The translations under genes were made by a program, and so were the position numbers. Source: Halomicrobium urmianum (GTDB lineage Archaea > Halobacteriota > Halobacteria > Halobacteriales > Haloarculaceae). From it: a stretch of DNA of 64,000 nt. The stretch is from assembly GCF_020217425.1 (NCBI RefSeq), contig NZ_CP084092.1, positions 186,001 through 250,000 on the forward strand, given 5' to 3'. The notes below the pieces were generated by a model. That model did no database searches and was not told where the DNA came from. It worked only from the letters and a program-made list of their open reading frames with translations. Below, piece by piece: positions 42,670 to 51,276 of this stretch (positions are counted from its first letter, which is position 1; each line of letters starts with the position of its first letter).

Positions 42670-42972
42670 ATGATACCGAACGTGACCGCGACGGTCCTGG
42701 TGATCGTCGTCGTGATCAGCACCGTCCTCGTCGGCGGATGCATCGCGTACCTTGCACACCGGGCCGCCCGTCGATCCGAATCCAGCCCGATGTACCTGTT
42801 CAGCTACGGGTTCGGCGTCCTGACGGTCGGCGTGGCCCTCAGCGGCCTCCTCGTTGTCCTGTTCCGGCTGGACGCGAAGGAGGGGCTGCTGATACACGGC
42901 GTCTTCGTCCTCGTCGGCTTCGGCCTGCTGTTGCGGTCCCTCTACATGCGCGTCCCGCGGACCCACGCGTGA
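42670..42972 (+). CDS. Small three-helix membrane protein (DUF7521-like)
   Basis: A 100-aa protein with three hydrophobic helices (VLVIVVVISTVLVGGCIAYL, YLFSYGFGVLTVGVALSGLL and LIHGVFVLVGFGLLLRSLYM). Haloarchaeal genomes hold many such proteins (DUF7521-type), usually beside an HTH regulator; none is visible here. Function unknown. The start at 42670 is chosen because the first helix begins within ten residues; the longer frame is hydrophilic and unrelated. Confidence 0.6.
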   Translation: MIPNVTATVLVIVVVISTVLVGGCIAYLAHRAARRSESSPMYLFSYGFGVLTVGVALSGLLVVLFRLDAKEGLLIHGVFVLVGFGLLLRSLYMRVPRTHA

Positions 42973-43094
42973 CGGACGTCGTCCCCGACGGCGTGGAGGG
43001 ATCGCGGCAGGCGGTTTCCGGTCGCCCTCGATCGCGGGAGGCATCGTATCGCAGCGGCGGTTCGATCGGGGAGACACGGAGAAGTGAGACCGAG

Positions 43095-43412
43095 CTACCC
43101 CTGTTTGTAGGTCACGCCGCTGCCGCGCTCGGGGTACTCCCACTCGACGTTGCCGTGCGGGCAGGCCCACCGGCAGCTCCCGCACTCCAGGCAGTTCTCG
43201 TAGGCGATGGTCGGCACGCCGCCGTCGCCGTCGGCCTCCCAGACGCCGGCCGGACAGACCGACGCGCAGTCGTAGGTCACGCACTTCTCAGCGCAGATCC
43301 CCGGGATCGTCACGTCCAGGTGCGACTCGCCGGAGTCCGTGTACTTGACCGTGTAGAGGCGATCTTCGAGCGATTCGTTCTCGACCGTCGGAACGCCGGG
43401 TTCGGTGCTCAT
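43095..43412 (-). CDS. fixX: FixX ferredoxin-like protein
   Basis: A 105-aa ferredoxin with Cys clusters CAEKCVTYDCASVCPAGVW and CLECGSCRWACPHGNVEW, the pattern of FixX. It accepts electrons from the bifurcating flavoprotein pair. The ATG at 43412 overlaps the fixC stop in an ATGA, so fixA, fixB, fixC and fixX form one tightly coupled operon. No nitrogenase is near; in haloarchaea FixABCX probably serves quinone reduction or fatty/amino-acid oxidation. Confidence 0.9.
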   Translation of the reverse strand: MSTEPGVPTVENESLEDRLYTVKYTDSGESHLDVTIPGICAEKCVTYDCASVCPAGVWEADGDGGVPTIAYENCLECGSCRWACPHGNVEWEYPERGSGVTYKQG

Positions 43413-44791
43413 GAGACGATCTTCCTGTATCTGAGCGCGAGTTTCGCGACGCCTCGCCAGCCGCCGACGGCCTCGAGGAGTCGCTGCTTCGCCGCGCTGG
43501 CGTGCGATGCCTTCGGCTCCCGGTCCATCCGGAAGTACTCCGCGCCCGCGTCCGCGACCGCCCGCGGCAGTTCCTCGAACAGCAGGTCCTGATCCTCGCG
43601 CGCGGCCTCCATCAGCCAGTCGTACCGCTCGAGGTTCCGGACGACGAACGAGTCCGCGAGCGCGTCCGGGTACGCGGTCAGCGCGGTGCGGTCGACGTGA
43701 CCGGCCGACACCGCGTCGGCGACCGCCTGACCGGCGTAGTAGCCGCTCTCGACGGCCATGTTCGTGCCCTCGAGGTGGATGCCGTTGTTGAGCACGAGAC
43801 CGGCGGCGTCGCCGACGATCAGCGCGCCGTCGTGGACGAGGTCCGGGACCGACTCGACGCCGCCCTCGGGGATGGTCTTGGCGGTGTACTCGACCGTCCG
43901 CGCGTCCCGGAGCAGGGGTGCGACCGCCGGGTGGGACTTGAACGCGTCGAGCGTCCCCGCCGGGTCGGGCTGGGCGGTCGCGGCGTCCGAGAGCCGGTAG
44001 GCCAGCCCGACGCTAACGGTGTCGTCGTTCGTGTAGACGAAGCCGCCCCCGAACGCGTCGCCGACCGCGCCGGTGCCGAAGTAGTGGTAGGAGACGCCGG
44101 CGTCCCCGTCCAGGCGGAACCGGTCCTCGACGACGCCGTCGCGCTCGGGGAACTCCAGCACCTCCTTGACGCCGACGGCGACGTGCTCGCGCCGCTCCGT
44201 CCGCTTCAGGTCGGCGCCCTCGCTCACCAGCGAGTTGCCGCCCTCCGCGAGGACGACCATCGGCGCGCGGAGCGCGCCGTCGGGCCGGTCGGTCTCGACG
44301 CCGACGATCCGTCCGCCGTCGCGGATCAGCCCGGTGACCGTCGTCTCGGTCACCAGCGTCGCGCCGGCCTCGGCGGCCTGCGCGGCGAACCACTCGTCGA
44401 AGTCGCCCCGCAGGACGGTGTAGGAGTCGTTGTGCGGCGGGTCGTGCCAGTCGCCGGGCCGCATCGAGACGGCCGTCTCGTCGTCCTCGGTCAGCATCGC
44501 GAAGCGCTTCTCGGCGACGTACCGCTCCAGCGGGGCGTCGTCGAGGTCGGCCAGTTCGCGGATCGTCGGGGTGTACAGCACGCCGCCGAAGACGTTCTTC
44601 GCGCCCGGGTACGAGCCGCGCTCGATCACCAGGACGTCCAGGTCTCTCTGGGCCATCGTCAGCGCGGCCGCGCTCCCGGCCAGCCCGGCCCCGACGACGA
44701 TCGCGTCGAACTCGCCGTCGTAGTCCGGGGTGGCCAGTCGCCGCGTCCCGGGCATCTCTTCGTCCGTTCGCTCGTGTGCGTCGTCGGTCAT
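43409..44791 (-). CDS. fixC: FixC flavoprotein (ETF-quinone oxidoreductase-like)
   Basis: A 460-aa FAD protein. The dinucleotide fold starts at FDAIVVGAGLAGSAAALTMA with the acidic LVIERGSYPGAKNVFGGV, typical of FixC/ETF-QO. Further features are GGNSLVSEG near 190 and LIVGDAAGLVLNNGIHLEG near 320. It takes electrons from FixAB and passes them to quinone or, with FixX, to ferredoxin. The ATG overlaps the fixB stop. Confidence 0.9.
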   Translation of the reverse strand: MTDDAHERTDEEMPGTRRLATPDYDGEFDAIVVGAGLAGSAAALTMAQRDLDVLVIERGSYPGAKNVFGGVLYTPTIRELADLDDAPLERYVAEKRFAMLTEDDETAVSMRPGDWHDPPHNDSYTVLRGDFDEWFAAQAAEAGATLVTETTVTGLIRDGGRIVGVETDRPDGALRAPMVVLAEGGNSLVSEGADLKRTERREHVAVGVKEVLEFPERDGVVEDRFRLDGDAGVSYHYFGTGAVGDAFGGGFVYTNDDTVSVGLAYRLSDAATAQPDPAGTLDAFKSHPAVAPLLRDARTVEYTAKTIPEGGVESVPDLVHDGALIVGDAAGLVLNNGIHLEGTNMAVESGYYAGQAVADAVSAGHVDRTALTAYPDALADSFVVRNLERYDWLMEAAREDQDLLFEELPRAVADAGAEYFRMDREPKASHASAAKQRLLEAVGGWRGVAKLALRYRKIVS

Positions 44792-45798
44792 GCGATCACC
44801 TCCGGTTCGAACTCCCCGTCGCGGAGCTGCTCGGCAAGGGTGGGGCACGCCTCGAAGAGGTCAGCCACGATCCCGTAGTCGGCATGGTCGAAGATTGGCG
44901 CGTTCGGATCGCTGTTGATGGCGACGACGACCTCGCTGTCGTCCATCCCCTCGACGTGCTGGACGGCACCGCTGATGCCGACGGCCACGTACAGCTCCGG
45001 TCGCACGGTCTTGCCGGTCTGGCCGACCTGGCGAGCGCCGTCGATCCAGCCCTCGTCGACAGCGGCGCGGCTGGCGGCCAGTTCGGCGTCCAGCGCGTCC
45101 GCCAGTTCCTCGATCGGTTCGAGGTCGCCGTCGCAGCCGGCCCCGGCCGCGACGATCCGGTCGGCGTCCGTGATGTCCGCGGTGTCGCCGGTCTCCCGTT
45201 CCAGCACCTCCGAGACGGTGTCCGACTCCTCGACGACGACCTCGACGGGTTCGACCTCGCCCGATCGATCGGGCTCCGGCTCGGACGCCTCGAAGACGCC
45301 GGGTCGGACCGTCGCCATCTGTGGCCGGTGCTCCTCGCAGATGATCGACGCGAGCACGTTCCCGCCGAAGGCCGGCCGGCGGGCCTGAAGCAGGCCGTCC
45401 TCGTCGACGTCGAGCTCCGTGACGTCGGCCGTGAGGCCGGCGTGTGCCGGCACCGCGACGCGTCCGGCGAAGTCCCGGCCGGTGTGAGTCCCGCCGATGA
45501 GGACGATCGAGGGCTTGCGGTCCTCGACCAGGCGGCGGAACTGCTCGCCGTAGGGGTCCGCGCGATAGGGCTCGAAGACCGGATCGTCGGCGACCAGCGC
45601 GCGGTCCGCGCCCCGCGAGACGGCCGCCTCGGCGACGCCGTCGACGCCCTCGCCGATCACGACCGCGACGAGGTCATCGCCGATGGCGTCGGCCAGTTCG
45701 CGGCCCTCGGCCAGCAGCTCCCACGAGACGCCCGCGACGTCGCCGGCGTGCTCCTCGACGAACACCCAGACGTCGTCGTACTCGTCGACGTCGACCAT
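44788..45798 (-). CDS. fixB: Electron-transfer flavoprotein alpha subunit FixB
   Basis: A 336-aa ETF-alpha. The N-terminal half reads VDEYDDVWVFVEEHAGDVAG. The C-terminal FAD domain holds ELAASRAAVDEGW, QVGQTGKTVRPELYVAVGIS and AINSDPNAPIFDHADYGIV, the standard FAD-binding signature. Works as a heterodimer with FixA. Its start overlaps the fixA stop by one base (TGATG). Confidence 0.92.
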   Translation of the reverse strand: MVDVDEYDDVWVFVEEHAGDVAGVSWELLAEGRELADAIGDDLVAVVIGEGVDGVAEAAVSRGADRALVADDPVFEPYRADPYGEQFRRLVEDRKPSIVLIGGTHTGRDFAGRVAVPAHAGLTADVTELDVDEDGLLQARRPAFGGNVLASIICEEHRPQMATVRPGVFEASEPEPDRSGEVEPVEVVVEESDTVSEVLERETGDTADITDADRIVAAGAGCDGDLEPIEELADALDAELAASRAAVDEGWIDGARQVGQTGKTVRPELYVAVGISGAVQHVEGMDDSEVVVAINSDPNAPIFDHADYGIVADLFEACPTLAEQLRDGEFEPEVIA

Positions 45799-46583
45799 CA
45801 GACCACCCCCTCCTCGTCGAGCGCGGCGAGCAGCTCACCGGGCGAGTCGACGACCGCCTGCGCCCGCTCGACCGGGTCGACCGTCTCCATCCCGCCGACG
45901 GCGGTCGGCGAGACGGCGAGACCGACCTCGTCTTCGACGCCGAGGTCGGCCGCGGACCACGTCGGCGGCTCGAACTCGTTCTCCGCGAACAGCTTCCGGT
46001 GGAGCCCCGCCGGCCGAGGCTCGTTCTCGCCGTACGCCACCGCGACGACGACGGGCGGGTCGGCCGCGACGCGCTCGTGGCCGCCCTCGACGTCCCGCCG
46101 GGCGATCACTCGCTCGTCGTCGGAGTCGACCTCGAGGTCCTCGACGTAGGTGAGCTGCGCCCATCCGTTGTGCGCGGCGATTCCCGGCGGGACCTGTCCC
46201 GTCGAGGAGTCGGTCGTCTCCTCGCCGCAGACGACCACGTCCGCGTCCAGTTCCTCGGCGGCCCTGGCGAGCGCCAGGCTCGTCGGCCACGTGTCGCTGC
46301 CGCCGAACGCGCGATCGGAGAGCAACACGGCGTCGTCGCAGCCGACCGCGACCGCCTCCTTCAGGACCGCCGTCGCCGTCGGCGGGCCCATCGAGACCGC
46401 CGTCACACGCGCGTCGACCTCGTCTCGGATCCACAGCGCCGCCTCGATTGCGTTCCTGTCCGGTCTGTTGAGCACGGCCGGCGCGCTGGAACGGTCCAGC
46501 CGGCCCGTGTCCGGATCGATAGTGACCTCGTCGTCGTCCGGCACCTGCTTGACGCAGACGACGACGTTCCACGGCTCAGTCAT
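45798..46583 (-). CDS. fixA: Electron-transfer flavoprotein beta subunit FixA
   Basis: A 261-aa ETF-beta: MTEPWNVVVCVKQVPDDDEV, LNRPDRNAIEAALWIRDEVD, LARAAEELDADVVVCGEETTDSSTGQVPP and NGWAQLTYVEDLEVD. Bifurcating ETFs carry a second flavin bound by the beta subunit, and the GEETTDSSTGQVPP loop agrees with that. It opens the fixABCX operon. A promoter is expected in the 314-bp region upstream; no site is clear. Confidence 0.92.
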   Translation of the reverse strand: MTEPWNVVVCVKQVPDDDEVTIDPDTGRLDRSSAPAVLNRPDRNAIEAALWIRDEVDARVTAVSMGPPTATAVLKEAVAVGCDDAVLLSDRAFGGSDTWPTSLALARAAEELDADVVVCGEETTDSSTGQVPPGIAAHNGWAQLTYVEDLEVDSDDERVIARRDVEGGHERVAADPPVVVAVAYGENEPRPAGLHRKLFAENEFEPPTWSAADLGVEDEVGLAVSPTAVGGMETVDPVERAQAVVDSPGELLAALDEEGVV

Positions 46584-46897
46584 GTCTCTGGGCCTCCCAT
46601 ACCCGACCTCGTTTCTCGATCGACCTCAAAGGTGACCCACGTTCCCACACTGCAGGAACTGATCCCGGGGGACGCGACGCTCGAACGGACCACCCCATAC
46701 TGACGGGAATATTATCATTGGTGAGGCGTGCTCTCTGTTTCCCCCATCTACGGCCCACTCAACTGGACACGGCGGCCATCGAGAAGTAATATGGTTTCTT
46801 ACCTGTTCGACAGCTTACCGAATGTCCGCCCGCCGCCGCTCCCAGTCGGCGAGAACGCGGTCGCTAGTACTTGCCCGCTCGTCCCGTCAATTCGACT
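46584..46897. other. Divergent intergenic region between fixA and UspA
   Basis: 314 bp without a gene. A/T-rich stretches ATATTATCATTG (about 46710) and TAATATGG (about 46788) are candidate core-promoter elements for fixA and the Usp gene respectively. No inverted repeat that would suggest an operator was seen. Confidence 0.45.
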
Positions 46898-47530
46898 ATG
46901 TACGACCGGATACTGGTACCCACGGACGGCAGCACCGGCACGGCGAGCGTCGCGCTACGGGCGGCCGACCTCGCCGAGCAGTACGGCGCCACCGTGTACG
47001 TCCTCCACGTGATCGACGAGGACGCGCGGTCGCTCGTCTCCGAGGTCGCGCGGGCGACGTCACGGCTGGTGGAGCACGGCGAAGAGGCGGTCAACCGAGT
47101 CGCCGCGCTCGCGGAGGCCCACGATGTGGCCGTCGAGACGGAGATCCGGGAGGGTCACCCCGCGGAGACCATCGTCGAGTACGCCGAGGAGATCGGCGCG
47201 GACCTCGTCGTGGCCGGGACGCACGGCCGCTCTGGCGTCGAGCGCCGGGTGATCGGGAGCGTCGCCGAGCGACTCGTCCGGCACGCCACCGTCCCTGTGC
47301 TGACCGTCCACCTCCCCGAGACGGACGTGACCGTCGGCGACGAGGCCGACGCGGTAGCGCTGGCCCGATCGGCGCTGATCGAGCGCGGGTACGGGGACGT
47401 CGCGATCGACGGCACGGATCGTCAGCCCAGCGTCTGGGTCGTCGAGGCGACGGCGGACGACGACTCGATGCTGGTCTACGTCGACCCCGTCACGCAGCGG
47501 GCCAGCCCGATCCAGCGGGCGGCGGACTGA
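46898..47530 (+). CDS. UspA stress protein with C-terminal extension (paralogue of 13928)
   Basis: A 210-aa protein: Usp domain (MYDRILVPTDGSTGTASVAL, then AGTHGRSGVERRVIGSVAERLV) and a C-terminal region ending VWVVEATADDDSMLVYVDPVT. It is closely similar to the Usp at 13928-14551 along its full length including the tail. The stop TGA at 47528-47530 touches the left arm of an 80-nt palindrome. The start is the ATG at 46898. Confidence 0.9.
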   Translation: MYDRILVPTDGSTGTASVALRAADLAEQYGATVYVLHVIDEDARSLVSEVARATSRLVEHGEEAVNRVAALAEAHDVAVETEIREGHPAETIVEYAEEIGADLVVAGTHGRSGVERRVIGSVAERLVRHATVPVLTVHLPETDVTVGDEADAVALARSALIERGYGDVAIDGTDRQPSVWVVEATADDDSMLVYVDPVTQRASPIQRAAD

Positions 47531-47609
47531 TACTGCCGGCTGTCAGTCCGTAAAGACACTCGCCACTACGGGGTGGCGAGTGCTTTCGAAATGTTACAGC
47601 CGACAGTAT
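47530..47609. repeat. 80-nt palindromic element (second type)
   Basis: Outer arms ATACTGCCGGCTGT (47530-47543) and ACAGCCGACAGTAT (47596-47609) pair except one base. An asymmetric internal loop follows, then a perfect 10-bp inner stem CACTCGCCAC (47557) / GTGGCGAGTG (ending 47582) with a 6-nt loop. It lies between the convergent ends of two Usp genes; the first base is the last base of the upstream stop codon. Confidence 0.85.
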
Positions 47610-47637
47610 GAACCGGAGCGCCGCTCCTGCCCGGCGC

Positions 47638-47955
47638 TCACTCCCCCGACCCGCCGGTGACGACCACGGGACGGTCCGTGTTCCGGACGACCGACTGGGT
47701 GACGCTGCTGAAGAGGCTCTGCTCGATGGGCGAGCGCTTCCGGCCGCCCATGACGATGCTGTCGACGTCCCGCTCCTCCGCGACCGTCAGGATCCGCTCG
47801 GCCGCGTCCGCGCTCCCCTCGATCACCTCTGTGGAGACGCCCCGGTCGTCGAGGTAGTCCACCGCTCGCCTGACGGCGGTGATCCTGGTCGGATCGCCCG
47901 CGAACTCCGCGATTTCCTCGGGGACGTCGGCGTCCCGCGCGCTCCTGTCGAACAC
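47638..47955 (-). CDS. UspA-like protein, probably N-terminally truncated
   Basis: A 105-aa ORF from GTG 47955: AVRRAVDYLDDRGVSTEVIE, GSADAAERILTVAEERDVDSIVMGGRKRSP, then LFSSVTQSVVRNTDRPVVV. This is the last two-thirds of a Usp domain, with GGRKRSP in place of the usual GxHGRxG loop. Upstream of the GTG the same frame still codes EAIETVVLFVF, which looks like an N-terminal Usp strand, but no start precedes it before a stop. The gene either uses an unusual start or has lost its beginning. Confidence 0.6.
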   Translation of the reverse strand: MFDRSARDADVPEEIAEFAGDPTRITAVRRAVDYLDDRGVSTEVIEGSADAAERILTVAEERDVDSIVMGGRKRSPIEQSLFSSVTQSVVRNTDRPVVVTGGSGE

Positions 47956-48066
47956 GAATAGGACGACCGTCTCGATCGCCTCCCCCTCCGTTCGGCCCGA
48001 ACTTTATCAATATCTGAAAACGGGGGGATCAGTTGAAGGGAATCTCCCGAAAAGCGACGGTCACTG

Positions 48067-49761
48067 ATGCACGTAGCCGAGTGGTACAAATCGCAGTTCC
48101 GTCGGTCGCTGAGCCGCCTCGGCGTCGACGGCTCCGTCGAGCGGAAGGTGTACGCCGCCGTGGGGATCCAGTTCGCCGTCTCGATCGCCCAGGCGGGCGT
48201 CGCGTTCGTGGTCGACGGCGCGGCGCAGGCGGTCCTGGCGGGGGCGCTGCTGCTGGGTGCCGCCGTCGCCTTCGTCAACACGGTGATCGTCACCCGCGAG
48301 GACCTGGTCGAGCCCATCACGGCGCTGGCCGACCGGGCCGACCGCATCGCGTCGGGCGCAGTGGACGTCGACGCGCCCGAGACCGACCAGCGCGACGAGG
48401 TCGGAGCGCTCGTCGACTCCTTTGGAGCGATGCAGTCCCACGTCGAGACCGTCTCCCGGCAGGCCGACGCGCTCGCCCGGCAGGAGTTCGACGCGGACGT
48501 GCTCGACGAGCCGGTGCCGGGCGCGTTCGGCGAGTCGCTCGACCGGATGGCCGCCAACCTGGAGGAGTACACGGTCGAGCTTCGGGAGACGACCGACCGC
48601 CTCGAGACGCGCTCACGCCGGCTCCGCGAGCTGGTCGAGGCGTTCGGCGACGCCGCCGAGCGCGCCAGACGCAGGGACCTCACCGCGACCGTCGACGTCG
48701 AGTTCGACGCCGACGACGAACTGTTCGAGTCGGTCGTCGAGGACTACAACGAGCTCCTGGGGACGCTCTCGGAGACCGTCGGCGAGGTGACCGACTTCGC
48801 CGCGGCCGTCGCGGAGTCCACCGATCGGCTCGACGAGAGCATGCGGGAGGTCGATCGTGCGAGCGGCGAGATCGCTCGATCCGTCCAGGAGATCTCCGCC
48901 GGCACCAGCCAGCAGAGCGACCGTCACGACGACGTCGCCGGCGACACGAACACCCTCTCGGCGACCGTCGAGGAGATCGCCGCCACGGCCGACGACGCGG
49001 CCGAGACGGCGGAGACGGCAGCGGAGCGGGGTCGCGCCGGCCGCGAGGAGGCGATCGAGGCCATCGACGAACTCGACGACTTCGAGGAGCGCGTCGACCG
49101 GACGGCCGACGCGGTCACCGGGCTCGTCGACCGGATCGGCGAGATCGACGAGATCGTCGACCTCATCGGCGACATCGCAGAGCAGACGAACATGCTGGCG
49201 CTGAACGCTTCCATCGAGGCCGCTCGCGCCGACGGCGACAGCGACGGGTTCGCCGTCGTCGCCGACGAGGTCAAGGGCCTCGCCGAGGAGACGAGGGCCG
49301 CCGCCGAGGAGGTCTCCGACCTCGTCGAAGCCGTGCAGGCCGACGCGCGGCGGACGGCCGAGGACGTCCGGGAGATGAACGACTCCGTCACCGAGTCGAC
49401 GGCGACTATCGAGTCGGCGCTGCGGGACTTCGAGGACATCGTCGACGACATCGGCGAGGTCGACGACGCCGTGCGGGAGATCTCCGAGGCCACGGCGGAC
49501 CAGGCCGAGACGACCCAGCGAGTCGCGACGGCGCTCGACGAGCTCGCGGCGGTCAGCGACCGGACCGAAGAAGAGGCTGCCAACGCCGCGAGCGCCACGG
49601 AGGAGCAGACGGCGACCGTCGCCGACGTGACCGACGACGTCGGAGACGTCGCCGAGCGGACCGACGAGCTCCTGGAGCGGCTCGCCGCCTTCGAGCTTCA
49701 GGGGCGCGACCCGGCGACGGGCGGGGCGAAGGAGATGCAGTCGCCGGCCGGCAGGAACTGA
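48067..49761 (+). CDS. Methyl-accepting transducer (Htr-type)
   Basis: A 564-aa chemotaxis/phototaxis-type transducer. Two adjacent helices (about 25-50 and 55-75) have almost no extracellular part. HAMP segments follow, then a long coiled-coil signalling domain whose conserved hairpin tip is [23 protein letters not shown] with [15 protein letters not shown]. Lacking an external domain, it must sense a cytoplasmic or membrane signal, or take its signal from a partner membrane protein. No such partner is adjacent. Coupled to CheW/CheA elsewhere in the genome. Confidence 0.92.
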   Translation: MHVAEWYKSQFRRSLSRLGVDGSVERKVYAAVGIQFAVSIAQAGVAFVVDGAAQAVLAGALLLGAAVAFVNTVIVTREDLVEPITALADRADRIASGAVDVDAPETDQRDEVGALVDSFGAMQSHVETVSRQADALARQEFDADVLDEPVPGAFGESLDRMAANLEEYTVELRETTDRLETRSRRLRELVEAFGDAAERARRRDLTATVDVEFDADDELFESVVEDYNELLGTLSETVGEVTDFAAAVAESTDRLDESMREVDRASGEIARSVQEISAGTSQQSDRHDDVAGDTNTLSATVEEIAATADDAAETAETAAERGRAGREEAIEAIDELDDFEERVDRTADAVTGLVDRIGEIDEIVDLIGDIAEQTNMLALNASIEAARADGDSDGFAVVADEVKGLAEETRAAAEEVSDLVEAVQADARRTAEDVREMNDSVTESTATIESALRDFEDIVDDIGEVDDAVREISEATADQAETTQRVATALDELAAVSDRTEEEAANAASATEEQTATVADVTDDVGDVAERTDELLERLAAFELQGRDPATGGAKEMQSPAGRN

Positions 49762-49983
49762 CCGGCGCGACCCGCGGCACCAGCCGGCGTAAGGGAACGC
49801 CACCGTCGGCGGGGTCGGTAAGCTGTCGGCGAACGGGCTGGGGCCGGCCACGAGTGCCCGACCGCGGTCCCGCTGACGGTCCGCAGTCCGGACTCGTCGC
49901 CGACCGCGTCCGGCAGTGCTTCGCAGGGGCGGTCGTCGCGGGCCGCCGGGAAGTGGACCGTCCGCTCCTGGACCTGCTCGGCG

Positions 49984-51273
49984 TCATCCGTCGCCCGCAG
50001 CTCGCGTCGGCGATTCCGCCGCGGGCGCCGGCGGTTCGTGCGTGCCGAAGTCGGGATGGGTTTCTTCCATCCAGACGTACACGACGGCCCCGGAGAGGAA
50101 CATCAGGACCGCAGTCATGTAGAACGCGGCCTCGGCGCTCACGAACTCCATCGAGAGCCCGATCAGGATCGCACCGACCGCGTAGCCCGAGTCGCGCCAC
50201 ATCCGGTAGACCCCCATGCCTGCCGACCGCCAGGTCGGATGGGCAGCGTCGCTCGGCACGGTCATGAGGTTCGGATACAGCAGCGCCATCCCGAGCCCGG
50301 AGGCGGCGGCCAGGGCGGCCCACGGGAGATACCCCTCAACGAGGACCATTCCGAGGACGCCCCCGCCGGCCAGGAACATCCCGGCGACGACCGGCGGGCG
50401 TCGGCCGATGCGGTCCGCGAGGCCGCCGGTGCCGATCTGGGAGAAGTACATCGCGCTGTGGACGCCGACGACGAGACCCACGGCGTCGATGCCGAGCCCC
50501 TGGCTCGTCAGGTACAGCGGCACGGCGATCCAGAACAGCGTGTCCACGAAGTTCTCGACGTGGCCGGCCTGCGCCGCCGCGAACAGGGTTCTGTCGCCGT
50601 AGGTGGCCCGCTTCACTACCTCTTTGAAGGGAAGGTTCGCGTCGTGATCGTCGTCGTCACCCTCGGCCTGCGCGTACTGGACGGTCTCCTTGATCAGGAA
50701 GATCGAGACGAGGAACGCCAGCACGACGACCACCGCGAGGAAGTAAAACGGCTCGGGACGGAGATTCGTCCGCGCCGCGATGACCCCCGTGATCCAGGCG
50801 CCGGCGGCGAGGCCGGTGTAACCGAACGACTCGTCGATGCCGACCGCGAGACCGCGCTGGTCGGGCCCGGCGAGGTCGATCTTCGCGTTGATCGCCATGC
50901 TCCACGTGAGCGCCTGGTTGACGCCCAGGAGGACGTTCCCGACGGTGATCCAGCCCCAGCTGGGGGCGAAGATGAGGATGATCGGGAGAGGCAGCGCCGT
51001 CGCCCATCCGGCGACGAGTACCGGCTTGCGGCCGTACTCCTCGCCCCACTTGCCCGCGTAGAGGTTGAGGATCGACTTCACGATTCCGAACGAAACGACG
51101 AACGAACCGATGACCAGGAACGACTCGACGCCGAGCACGTCCTCGCCCAGAACGGGGACGACGGCCCGTTCGGACCCGATCGTCAGCCCCGTCGCAAACA
51201 CCAGCAGGACGTGCAGCGAGAACTGTCCGATGTGCTCGCGGATGCCCTGTTTCAGGTCAGTTGCCTCGCTCAT
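49984..51273 (-). CDS. MFS transporter (12 helices), in an operon with a rhodanese/MBL protein
   Basis: A 429-aa major facilitator. MFS marks include YAGKWGEEYGRKPVLVAGW after helix 2 and GGLADRIGRRPPVVAGM after helix 8. A charged central loop lies between the two six-helix halves (QAEGDDDDHDANL). It starts 3 bp after the stop of the rhodanese/metallo-beta-lactamase gene, so the two share a message. Export of a sulfur-oxidation product is a reasonable guess, since that enzyme class releases sulfite, but the family is not known for a single substrate. Confidence 0.85.
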   Translation of the reverse strand: MSEATDLKQGIREHIGQFSLHVLLVFATGLTIGSERAVVPVLGEDVLGVESFLVIGSFVVSFGIVKSILNLYAGKWGEEYGRKPVLVAGWATALPLPIILIFAPSWGWITVGNVLLGVNQALTWSMAINAKIDLAGPDQRGLAVGIDESFGYTGLAAGAWITGVIAARTNLRPEPFYFLAVVVVLAFLVSIFLIKETVQYAQAEGDDDDHDANLPFKEVVKRATYGDRTLFAAAQAGHVENFVDTLFWIAVPLYLTSQGLGIDAVGLVVGVHSAMYFSQIGTGGLADRIGRRPPVVAGMFLAGGGVLGMVLVEGYLPWAALAAASGLGMALLYPNLMTVPSDAAHPTWRSAGMGVYRMWRDSGYAVGAILIGLSMEFVSAEAAFYMTAVLMFLSGAVVYVWMEETHPDFGTHEPPAPAAESPTRAAGDG

Positions 51274-51276
51274 CGG

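Noticed and set aside
43095-46583. Nitrogen fixation capacity inferred from fix genes
   Set aside because: FixABCX occurs in many non-diazotrophs and no nif gene is present in the window.
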